DNA of 64,000 nt from the NCBI GenBank assembly GCA_029215795.1, contig JARDYH010000003.1:88134609-88198608 (forward strand), written 5' to 3'. Below are positions 30,520-41,095 of this stretch, one piece after another. The first letter of the stretch is position 1; each line of letters opens with the position of its first letter. Position numbers and translations under genes: made by a program. The notes below the pieces were generated by a model that made no database searches, was not told where the DNA came from, and saw only the letters and a list, made by a program, of their open reading frames with translations. This DNA comes from Anniella stebbinsi. Lineage: Eukaryota; Chordata; Lepidosauria; Squamata; Anniellidae.

Positions 30520-32294
30520 TATCTGGTAGGCCATCATACAAAGCTAGTGCACTGCTTTTAGCTTCATGGATCAGAAGTCAGGCATACAAGTCATGGAACT
30601 TAAGACCTTCTGGGGAAACTTTCCTCAAAGCACTTTCCACACTGTGTTACCAAGGAAGAGAGGCTTCTCTATTATGTTATGATACCCATTTGTGAAACTC
30701 TCTCCTGAAAGAGGTGTGACAACTTTACTATCTTTTCCACACCAGGTTGATTTTTGTTTGTTTGCTTCAAGCATCTTAACTAGTTAATTTGTCCTTATAT
30801 ATTTTGCCGTCTTTTAAACTGAGTGTATTCCGTTTGGGTTTTATTGCATTTTAGACTGAGTCCTGTTTTCACAACACCCTTATAACTTTGAATTAAGGGT
30901 GGTTTTAAAATATAATAACAATAATAATAATAGTAATAAGCAGTAATCATCATCGTCATGGGTCTTACATACATGTATTTACATACATTTTCTTGGCAAA
31001 ACATAAGACCCCTTCCCAGTTACTGCTTAAACGGTATTTCCTCCAACATGCCATTCTTAGCTGATTCAAAGTATATATGGTTTAGACTTGGGTGTTTGCA
31101 GCTGAGAAGAAAAGAGATAGAAATAAATTGAGAAGCAGTCTCCAAAATACTGCACATGCATATTCAGCATATCTGGTAGCATACTTTCAAGAGTCAGCAA
31201 GGGAATGGTAGAGACAGAACTAAATTCCCAAACCAGTTTGGAAGCAGTTTTAACGCCTCAATACATAAGACTCAAATGAGCTAAATTTTAGTTAATTCAG
31301 GTCTTATCTGAACCAAAATGCATGCTAACCAGAACACATCACGATACTCTCTGGTAGACCACAAAATATGCAAGATAAATGCTAATAGAATTCCTTGTCA
31401 TTAAATATCATAATTTTGTTATGTCAAATATATTTTATCCCTTTAATGACAAAATTGTGACACAGAATGATTAAGAGATGTTTTTAAGCTTGCAGGTGTC
31501 TTGCATGCTTTTGCAGACTAATATCATGATACATTGATAACACACTGACTCTGAGTACATCAGGAAGACTATTTTCGGTCTACAAATAGATGAGCTACAG
31601 CCATTAAGAGCCTCCTGCAAGGTTAAAGGCTAGTTCCTCAGCTGAAAGCAGCTGATACTAATGAGATTTTTGCCCACATAAAGAAAATAAGCAATAAACA
31701 TTCAGAGAGATTTTAGGGTCATTTTGTGGGTGAGATGCACGAGACCTAAGCTTAAGTCTGGGCAACTATACAAAATGATGAGTATAATATCTGCAGTGCA
31801 CTTTCACTATAAATCCATAAAGGCGAACCCAGGGGATAGCATGAGGGACAACTACTGCCTAGAGCTGTTTGCTCCCTGCAAGTGGTGTAGAAAAGCACAT
31901 AGTCATTAACCCTGAAAGATTATCAGCCGGTGAATACAAGCTAGGCATATCACATATAGCTTCAAAATAAATCTCTGCACATGTAGCCTGCAATGGTACA
32001 ATAAAAAGTAAAAAAAAATAAGGCCGTACTACTTCATTCTGCTGCATATATAAACTGGGTCGTAAGTGAAAGGAGGAAGGAAAGGATGCAAAAACCAGCC
32101 AGACTAAAGGCCAGGTGAGCTGGTTGGGCTACTCTGAGAATAAAAGATGGCTGACTTTGCTGAAGACCCTCTTCTTCGGATAGTCCCCTGGTTTGAGAAA
32201 GCTCAACGAGTGAACAGCCATTCCCAACCAATCAAAGCCTTTCCTGTCCGGTTTCATTAACTAAGCTCCAGCATACAATTTGATGATCTTTCGT
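30520..32294. other. Unique sequence
   Basis: Contains an (ATA)n-like run near 30915-30935. No gene found. Confidence 0.45.
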
Positions 32295-32390
32295 TTTTAC
32301 CGCAATCCTATACACACATACCTGGGGGTGTCCCAATGAGTTCAATGGGACTTACTTCTGAGTAGGCACGAATAAGATTGCACTGTTGAG
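32295..32390. repeat. Short palindromic interspersed repeat
   Basis: GCAATCCTATACACACATAC ... GACTTACTTCTGAGTAGGCA ... AAGATTGCACTG. The outer GCAATCCTA and its complement pair, giving a foldback. Diverged copies lie at 29352-29440, 56230-56315 and 58740-58815. Confidence 0.55.
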
Positions 32391-32522
32391 CTGTTTTGTG
32401 AAGAATCGAATGGGTAGGAGTCCAATGAGATGGAAACCCCATGCAAAAGCCCTGTAGGTACTGTGGCATCTGGATTCATCCATCTAACTTTTTCTTCTGC
32501 AGCTAGAATAAGAAACATCCCC

Positions 32523-33103
32523 GGGGGCTGTTTTCACAATGATGCATTGGCGCCACGAGGCCCTCAAAACCTCACGCATGAGCTCCTGCAGGGTTGTCCC
32601 CATGCTAAGGAGTTCATGTGAGGTTTGCATCCAAGGAGGAGGAGCATCCGCTGCCCCATGAACCGCAGCCTGTGCACCGCCGTGCAACTGCGCATTGCCG
32701 CACGAATGCCGCTATGCAGTCGTGCATCCCTCCACATTTTCTTTAAGCTTTTTTTTTCACCTTGACTTTCCAAGAGAAGCATCCTTCTCCCCATGCTGGA
32801 GAAGCTCAGAGGCATTCCAGTGGCTATTTGGCTTGCTGGCACGCCCCCTCCCCCCGTCCGGGCAGATGGCGACCAATCAGGGGCCTCCATCTGCCCAGCC
32901 ATGCCTCTGGAGCGGCGACAGATGACAGATGCACAGTCGTCGCCTAGCTCCAGGGAAAAATGTTGGAGTAAGTCCCCAACTTTTTCATTTCGGAGCTTCA
33001 GGGGAAAGCCCTAGGATGGCTCTGCAGTGGCTTCTGCGCCATATAAACAACCCAGTGGCAGTGCAGAGCCACCCCAGGGCTTTCCCCATGTATAGACACC
33101 CCC
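32523..33103 (-). mobile_element. GC-rich unnamed element, copy B
   Basis: A GC-rich island in AT-rich surroundings. It is bounded by GGGGGCTGTTTTCACA and, on the other strand, GGGGGTGTCTATACA. An end hairpin at 33004-33088 has arms GGAAAGCCCTAGGATGGCTC and their near complement. The minus strand shares several blocks with 50985-51250: TTTTTCC(C/A)TGGAGC, CTGTCGCC-GCTCCA and CCTGATTGG. The 112-codon minus frame inside it (32564-32902) has no known domain. Confidence 0.5.
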
Positions 33104-34836
33104 AGAACTACTTTGGCTGTCTGCATAGCCACTGCCTCTTACAAACTTCAGCAAAAAGAGTCAAGAAGAGGCTGACAAGACATTCATCAACCAATTTGTT
33201 CTTTCAGTTTCACAGACACTTCTTTCTCCCTAAACCTGCTTGTCTGTTTGTTTCTTCAAATCTTGGACCACCTGTCTGATCCTGACATACAACCCTATTT
33301 TGTCTTAAGGTTTGCCTTCCAACCCAATTCCCTTCTCGAATCTGCTCCTATTCAGGCTTTCCTTCAATAAAAGATTCCATCTAGACTTGCGTTCATCACT
33401 TTTAAAACAAACCATGCACTTAAAATGTCCTGTGCCAAGCAAGAGTGACACTTAAATGAATGTCTATATCGTGGGTTTCGCAAGAGGAAGCATCCTCTAG
33501 TGAATGGGTTAAACAGCTGCTCTCAGCTTCAGCATAATTAGAACAGCTGATATGCAAAGAATTGCTTTGTCAGGAAATGTCACTGTTATTAAGCACTGTT
33601 CCCCAGTCTGTATTCAGTTTTCTGTCTGGCTCAGAAAATTTTAATAATAGGTCACACTTCACATGTAAAATTTCAACCAACTTATATATTTACAAATGTC
33701 CCCACCCCGCAAACAGATAACAATTGTCAGTTTAGTCTAATGCACTGTATCATTTTTGTGTATTGCTCTAAATATTGCTTAACTTCATTCACCTGTCTGT
33801 TGTGAGTTCTATAAAACCTTTCAAGGTTAACCGTGAATGTTAAAATTGCTGTTTTAAAATAAGAGCCTTGAGGAAGTAGATTTGACCTGGTTCACATGTA
33901 ATGACAACCAAGAGTATGGGTTGAGTATTGATTGTTGAATCTTAGTTTGCCATTACTTGCGAACTCAGAACTATGGGTTAACTATAGGTTGTTAACCATG
34001 AACAACCCAGGAAGAGAACCCATGGTTTGTTGTTGGGTTGTGAATTCCAGAATGTTTTAACTATGGGTTGTCATTACTTGCAAACCCAGAACCATGAGTT
34101 GTTCATGAGTTGTTTCGACAGGCTATAGACGCAGTGGGCAAGAGTGGTTAAAAAAACCCCCAGCTACTCTACATGCCAGTACTAGAGCACTGTAACACAT
34201 TTGGGATACAGGGACAAACAACACGGGAATTGAAAAATGCAAATTAGGTTGGTTCCTATTAAAATGTGAACCAAATGAATTGTGCCCCATCTCTAAATGT
34301 TCCCAAGACTAAGAAATCACCAGCCCATCTGGACAGTACATTGGAGCAGAGGTCCATAGTCTCACTCAGCAGAATAGCAGGAGCACCCAAACCGCAGCAG
34401 GGCTGGCATGTCACATTTTGAAGTAAGTCAAGTAATTCACATTACCATCAGCTAAAGAGGGAATTCCCATAAAGCCATTAAATCCAGAGTCAAAAATGAT
34501 CTAATTGCACCACTGAGAATTACCTACCTTCAGTGAAGCCCACCATTTTTCTGAGGGTGGATTATTCTGCTGTATCAGGAGCTACTGGATAACCCAACCA
34601 TATCCCTGCAGACGGATGTGGTAAAATTCAGTTTCCCACTGGAGGCAGACTGCAAGGTTTCTCTGGGAACACATGATTTGGGCTCATTTAATTATTTAAT
34701 CAATTTGTTTCTCATAGCACAATACTTTGTCTTTGTGAAACAAAGACAAAAGCTTTTATGAGTGATACATTTATGTCGAAGAATCTGTTCTTCATTGCTT
34801 GATACCTGTACTTCTCAAAAGCTTGCATATCTTGTA
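33104..34836. other. Unique sequence with an ACTATGGGTTG-type repeat
   Basis: 33895-34125 repeats the words AACTATGGGTTG, GTTAACCATGAACAACCC and CATTACTTGCAAACCCAGAA in direct and inverted order. Related words occur at 47640-47720 and 57500-57700. No gene seen. Confidence 0.45.
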
Positions 34837-35151
34837 AGCTGACCATATAAAAAGGAGGACAGGGCTCCTGTAACTTTAACAGTTGTAGAGAAAAGGGAAT
34901 TTCAGCCGGTGCCATTTGTATGCAATTAGTTCCTAGTGAAATTCCCTCTTCATCACAACAGTTAAAGTTGCAGGCACTATACTAGAGTGACCAGATACAA
35001 AAGAAGGCAGGGCCCCTGGAACTTTAACTATTGTGATGAAGAGGGATTTCACCAGGAACTAATTGCATACAAATGGCACCGGCTGAAATTCCCTTTTCTC
35101 TACAACTGTTAAAGTTACAGGAGCCCTGTCCTCCTTTTCATATGGTCAGCC
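34837..35151. mobile_element. 316-bp palindromic MITE, copy 3
   Basis: AGCTGACCATATAAAAAGG ... CATATGGTCAGCC, 315 bp, flanked by TA. Its terminal 25 bp differ from copies 1 and 2 (GGAGGACAGGGCTC instead of CCAGGTCAGGGCTC) but differ identically at both ends. Confidence 0.78.
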
Positions 35152-37721
35152 TAATATCTTGCCATCAAAAGAAGATGGTTGACAATACAGTAATAAATAT
35201 CAGGCTTGAAAGATGGCAGCCAGAGAAATGGGAAGAAATTAGATTTTCTCACTGCTTGTGTCAAAAGATTATGTTAACTTTTGGTGCAGGGGGACATTGC
35301 ATGTGAACATAAATATTTCTCTAACCTATGTCAGGCACTCAAAAATAGGAAAGGCTGATCTATAAACAGACTTGCTAACTTGCAAAAGCCTTATGACATT
35401 ACTGTCTCTGCAGCATATTGAAATTGTGAAGGGTGACGGAAGAAGTGCTAAACATTATGCAAACAGCAACCTATTCCAGTCAAATGTCCTCACCCGCATG
35501 GGAGAAGTGCAAGGTTGTTCATGTGGGTACATCGATAACACCATGAGGGAAAATCAACCAAACGCTGCATTAAAAAAGAGAGAGACGTTTCCCATAGTTT
35601 TAGTGTTACTTGTTCTTATTAACTGCGATGCCCTTTAGCCAGGGGAGATGGAACAATAGGTTTGCAAATGTATTGTCGTCTTAAGGATAGGTTTTATTTC
35701 CAGACCTACACATCCGTATGACTGACACGTTTCTGCACTTTCCATGGAGAGGCACAGGGCTGGCATTAGGGCTCAGCACTGTTGAGAAGCTACCAAGGCC
35801 TACACGCCAATAACGGACCCATTGCCAGGCCCTGGAGCCTGCTACCTCTGCTGATTTCTCTCTCTGCTGTTGTTCCTTGTTCATCTGCTCTCCCCAAGTG
35901 AGCGAGCAAGCAGTGAGAAAAGTCCCAAGGACCGGGAGGTGAATGGCCAGTGGAAATCTTTACACAGACCCCATTGTGGAAACCACAGAAGCCTCATCCG
36001 ACGAGGCAGCCTTCCCTAACCTGGTGCCCTCCAGATATGTTGGTCTGCAACTTCCATCATTCCCAGCTAGCATGGTTAAACTATATGGGATGTAAGTAAG
36101 AGCTATATTGATAGGCTTTGAGTAAGAGAGTAAGCCAACTCTGTTTATCTCATTCCATTTATGAAAAATAAAATTGCACTGTTCAGCCAGCATATTTTCA
36201 ACTCCCATTCCAAATGTGTCTGATATGGGCTGGCATTGTATGCTAATTACCTGCCTGCAAATAGAATCCTGCAGATCAATTCCATACAAGAGCCAACAAC
36301 CTGTCTTGCAGAGGACAAAAATAAAAGTACAATTGCCTTGAACTCATACATGCAGCCCCTCCTGGGACCAGAATACAGATGAGGAGTAAATGGAACACTT
36401 GCATCAACTGTCTGCCCACAGCAATTTTTCTGCCTGCCCCCTCCCCTTAGGACATATTTTACTCCACCTTTACCATGTGAATAACATGATTTCCATGGTA
36501 ATGAAAAGTGACAAGAGCTAAGTAATTAAGAAGGCTCTAGCCCGGTGCACATTTTAAAAATGGTAAACTACAGATCTGGAATAAATAAGTCAGTCCCCTT
36601 CCTAATTTTCTTCTTAATTAGAAAGCTGAATTAATTCACTTTTTAATAATTTCACTATATACCTTCCACGGCTAAGTAATTGGAAAGAAAAATGCATTAT
36701 ATAATAATTCTTTAGCGCATGGCTGCTCAGCCACAACTCCATTCTATTTGGTTAGCATCATCTGTTAGGCACCGATATGAGACTATGTTGCATGAAAGAG
36801 CCTGCATCTTCCAGACCGTCCTAAGTTTAAGGCATTTGCTCTGAGAATAGTCCAAGAATGAAGGCACATTGTACCTACAAAAAGTAAGGATTGCTTCACC
36901 CAGTTTTTCTTTCTCCACTATGCACTACCTTCTGCCCGATAATGAAAATGGCCAGGAACATGTAGATAGTTTACCAGTAAAATATTATGAAGGTCCATAG
37001 AAACATTATTATAGTTCCAGAAAAAAGGTAATCAACTGTTATAATTGTGTTTGGCAGGAACCAAATGGGAGAGTTCCTTGTGGAATCTGGATTTTCTATA
37101 CACTGATAGATTCACCTGACACAGCACAAAAATTAGGCTCACTGGGTACATAATGGTGGGAAGAGAGGCATGCAGGCAACCTACTGAAAAGAACAGTTTC
37201 TACTGGAATCTCCAAACGTGAGGCTGTGGCGAGAAGATGATTGTATGAATTGACTTAAGCTTTACATTGCTCCACTTTATCCCAACAACTGACTGGTTTC
37301 CCATTTCTTAGAGCGAACCCCACTTTGCATCACTACAGTAAAGCAATATTAGAGTGTGCCAGCCAAGTGACGGAAGGATACAGTTAACTATGGTGCGGTC
37401 TAAAAACCTAATTAGTTTCCACGTTCTCCAGGGATCTCTTATAAAACTCAGTTATAAAACCGGTACATCAAAAATCCTTTTTAGGACACACAGTAAAGAT
37501 TACTTAGCATTTTTCCAATGTCTTCTATAGTTGCTAAAGTTCTTCATCGATCATGTATCAAAACTTCTGTGTAGAAGTACTCTGAGGGAATTGCAAATGG
37601 TGCTTTTGTATTGGACTCTTAGTACATATCCTTGGAGGCCCCCTGCCCAAGACCAATTCTCTGCCACTGGCTGCATTCAGATGTCACTTTAAGCCATGAT
37701 GGGTTAATAAGCTAATTGCAG
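35152..37721. other. Unique sequence
   Basis: 36440-36720 is rich in TAATTA and TAAGTAATT words and may be conserved non-coding DNA. A repeat fragment lies at 36003-36072. No gene found. Confidence 0.4.
36003..36072 (-). repeat. Fragment of the GATGGGAGTTGTAG interspersed repeat
   Basis: GGTGCCCTCCAGATATGTTG followed by CAACTTCCATCATTCCCAGC, the complement of the repeat at 17460 and 62575. Confidence 0.6.
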
Positions 37722-38167
37722 TTTGTTTTGAAAATCAGCTCCTCTTGTCACCCACACGATCAGACAAAGATACTCTTTTTTTGTCTATGAGCCTATCTAC
37801 ACTACTGCTTTAAAACGGTTTATAACAGTTTTACTTACAGTAGCTCGTTTTGAAAATCAGCTATCACCCACACAATCAGACAAATAAGATACTCTTTTTT
37901 GTCCATGAGCCTATCTACACTACTGCTTTAAAATGGTTTATAATAGTTTTACTTACAGTTTTACTGACAGTAAACTTACAGTAGCTCGTTTTGAAAATCA
38001 TCTACTCTTATCACCCACACAATCAGACAAATAAGATACTCTTTTCTTTTTTGTCTATGAGCCTATCTACACTACTGCTTTAAAATGGCTTATAACAGTT
38101 TTAAACCGGTTATTAACCGGTTTAAAACTGTTATAAACCGTTTTAAAGCAGTAGTGTAGATAGGCTC
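37722..38167. repeat. Tandem array seeded by a foldback MITE
   Basis: Three units start at 37748, 37864 and 38011 with TCACCCACAC(A/G)ATCAGACA, each running into GAGCCTATCTACACTACTGC, TTTAAAA-GG-TTATAA and GTTTTGAAAATCA. Spacings are 116 and 147 bp. The last unit completes the palindrome at 38059-38167. Confidence 0.8.
38059..38167. mobile_element. 109-bp foldback MITE
   Basis: GAGCCTATCTACACTACTGC pairs with GCAGTAGTGTAGATAGGCTC; the inner part TTTAAACCGGTTATTAACCG continues the palindrome almost to its centre. A related copy is at 58479-58564. Confidence 0.75.
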
Positions 38168-39187
38168 TATGTGTAGCTTATTAAACTACTGTGCATAATC
38201 TAAATCATCCCCGCAGCCCCTGTCCTGCTGCAGTCTTCTCGCCCCAGCAGTGGTGCTGTTTCACCCACTGAAAACACTGTAGCTGCCTGTTTAAACCATC
38301 CACAACATTCCAATGAGAGGGGAGAGGTATGAGGTAAACTACAGGGGCTTAATTCCAGATGCATTAAAAAGGGGGTGGCACAAATGAACCCTTGAAGATT
38401 GGCAGGATCAGGACAAAACTTCATACACAGCCTTCCCTTGTCAGGAGGCATCCAATGTACCATCAAAACCCTGTGCGATTACACGCAAAGGAGTGAACCC
38501 CCCTGGGTGCACCAAAAAAGGGGTGATGCAAATAAACCCATGGAAGTTTGCAGGATCAGGACCAAATTTCATACACAGTCCTTTTGTTGGATTAACTATT
38601 TTCAAGTTTTTGTAGGAGAATGCATATATCTTTTTCAAGTTATTGATCATGATTAAGAAAATAAGTATTACTTATTTTCTTATCAATTATTGCTACTGTA
38701 GTGACCAGCATGCCTATTCTTCTCCTTTCTACATCTTTCATACATCACCTTTATCATCAGGTCTTTTTGTTAATGAAGTGACATTCAGCACAGCTCTCAT
38801 TGAGGAAAACACTGCATTGCCAGGTCAGAGGAAGGGACCATTTAGTTCAGCATTCCGCCAAACAGATGCCTTCGGAGAGCTCATGAGAGCGAGACAGAAA
38901 GAGAGATCTCTCCTGCTTGTTCCCAGCATCTGGCAATCAAAGATATATTATTTCTGAACATGGAGGCTTTATTTAGCTATCATAACAGCTATTGAGAGTC
39001 AGTTGATAATCCTTTCTCCATAACGTGGTTAATGGCAATAAAGGTAAAATTGGGTATCTTGGATAAGCCATGAGCTCTCAACCACACCTGCCCTCTTCCA
39101 GTTCCAGGTTACCTATACCAAATGTTCCAAATATATAAAATCAGTAATAATGGTTTTGAGTACTCAGAATGAAGTAGTGGTTTATAG
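38168..39187. other. Unique sequence with a local duplication
   Basis: No gene. Contains the two-copy repeat at 38375-38585. Confidence 0.45.
38375..38585. repeat. Two-copy local repeat
   Basis: GGGGGTGGCACAAATGAACC ... CAGGATCAGGACAAAACTTC ... ATACACAG recurs about 145 bp later as GGGGTGATGCAAATAAACCC ... CAGGATCAGGACCAAATTTC ... ATACACAG. Confidence 0.7.
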
Positions 39188-39262
39188 GCTTAGAATTATA
39201 GAATAGTAGAGTTGGAAGTGGCCTATAAGGCCATCGAGTCCAACCCCCTGCTCAGTGCAGCT
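39188..39262 (-). mobile_element. CR1 3'-end fragment
   Basis: AGAATTATAGAATAGTAGAG, TTGGAAGTGGCCTATAAGG and CCATCGAGTCCAACCCCCTG match the CR1 end at 27253. Confidence 0.8.
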
Positions 39263-39659
39263 TCTTGGGCTGCAAACCTTCAGCAGATCTGAAATCAGTG
39301 GTACTTCTGAGCAAACAAGTTTAGAATTGGGCCGTTGGTAAATTCTGCCTGCCGGAGAAGCAAGCCGAGCAAGGTATGGGAAAAGATGATAAAAGGGAAT
39401 TATTGCTTGACTCCACGTGTGTGTTTTTTTAAAACACGCACACACATTATCTACATGAATGTGAGCACTTCCTAATTGAACAGAAACCAATTACAGGTCC
39501 TAAATGTGCAGGTTTTTCACTCTAAATGTAATTGTTATGTTTATCATTTCCCGCTTCCCACCCCCATTACAGGCAAATTCCAGAGAAGAGCTTCTTTATA
39601 CTGAAACCAAAATGGCTTATACTAAAATTAAAGGGGCTTTGGAAATATCCAGTGGAGTT
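39263..39659. other. Unique sequence
   Basis: Contains a small T/A-cored inverted repeat at 39418-39445. No gene. Confidence 0.45.
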
Positions 39660-39852
39660 TTAGAACGTTGTTATGATGTTTTTTATGATGTTTTATTGCT
39701 ATTTTAATAATGTGCACCATGTTTTAATCAGTTTTATGTATTTTATCATATTTTATATTTACTGTTGCTCCCCACCTCGATCCAAACAGGGAGGCAGGTA
39801 AGAAATGAATTATTATTGTTATTATTATTATTATTATTACTATTACTATCTC
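39660..39852 (+). mobile_element. L2-like 3' UTR with (ATT)n tail
   Basis: TTTTATGATG-type UTR followed by CCCCACCTCGATCCAAACAG, GGAGGCAGG and a (TTA)n run. Confidence 0.7.
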
Positions 39853-40239
39853 AAGTCAATACACAGAGCCTGGAATGGTGGATTTATTTTGCAACCATGA
39901 AGATGCATTTTTCCTATAAATTAACCCAGGCTGGGACCTCATAATTTAATTGACAGCTTTTCAGTCCTGAAAATAAATGCAAGGCATTTTAGATGAAGGA
40001 TGAAGGCAGCATCTTCAAAGTTCTGCAGTATTGCACAAAATGTTTTCCAGGAGCTTTTGGTTTTCTAAAGGTTAATAGTCTCCAATCAACCTTTTCACCT
40101 GGTGAAATATCAGTGTAGATGTCTGCCCAAGATATGGCAATTGGGAGGCAAGGGGGGAAAATACCAACTATGGGCAAGTGCTTGTGAATTCTTATTTGAT
40201 TACATTTGGAAAAAAGTAGATGTGTTTATAAGGCTAACC
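39853..40239. other. Unique sequence
   Basis: No recognisable element. Confidence 0.45.
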
Positions 40240-41095
40240 TGTTACGAGCAGTACTGACTCCATTTTGAAGCAGCCAAAAAGTCAAGGTATCTTCATTCCC
40301 CGCTTCCGGCACAGGAATGGGGCTGTGAGCAATCACGTCAGGCTTAAAATGCATTCCCCAGAGGCAAAGGTGGGAATAAAATTGAGCTAAATATGAATGC
40401 TGAATGGCAACAGTGATAGCTGGTAATGCACCTGGTCATGCAAATGCAATGGGTCCTATTGTTGAACTCCAGTCTGGACACCAGTCGTTGAGGCAGTCAT
40501 TCGCATGTGAAATCATCTTTTGTTAAAAGAATAGTTCTGGCAATTACAGCCATTATCCCCAAATACCCTCTTTTGTTATGTCTTTCCCCCATGGCAAGTA
40601 ACATCACTTCCAGTGCTTATGAACAGTGATGTCACTGTTTTTCTTTAGACTGTATAAAACCCCTCAGGTTTTGAGAGTCTCTGCCCCACCCACCCCCTTC
40701 TTAGAAGCATGGGGGCATGCTGCTGAAATTGCTGAGCCTCTCCTCTCAGAGGAAAGGCTCCTGCTCCTTCTTTCCTCTCCACTGAGACCAGGAGCTGCAA
40801 CCTACGCTAGTTGCTGTCTTCAGGAAAGGGCTTCAGTCCAGGGAAAGGTATATTGCTTTTAGAGATTCCCTCCCTTCTTTCCCCTACTGTCTGTGTGTGT
40901 TTGTGCTCTAAGTCTCAATAAGACTCCTTTCACAGTCTTGAAAGTACTTTTAAGCCTCCATTTGCTCAGCTAATTTCCCCAAAACTAGCTTGTGCATTTG
41001 AATCTGTTTATACTTAAATAAATGTGCCATTGTGGTGTTATCTTCTTCAATAGTGTGGATTTATTTGGGTAAGAATCGCCTTACTTAGCCACAGA
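40240..41095 (+). mobile_element. Candidate solo LTR (gammaretrovirus-like)
   Basis: Begins TGTTACGAGCAGTACTGACT and CCATTTTGAAGCAGCC, similar to the start of many gamma-type ERV LTRs. It contains a TATA box (TATAAAA at 40653-40659), a dyad just upstream (CAGTGATGTCACTG), and AATAAA at 41016-41021 followed by a GT-rich stretch. An end near ACTTAGCCACA is assumed. No primer-binding site, viral gene or target-site duplication is visible, so it could instead be a host promoter-like sequence. Confidence 0.4.

Noticed and set aside
32564..32902. 112-codon minus frame in the GC-rich element
   Set aside because: GC-rich DNA has few stops. The related copy at 51 kb does not keep the frame, so coding is unlikely.
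37748..38011. CRISPR-like array of regular repeats
   Set aside because: Only three imperfect units, unequal spacing, a palindromic transposon inside each unit and a vertebrate context.
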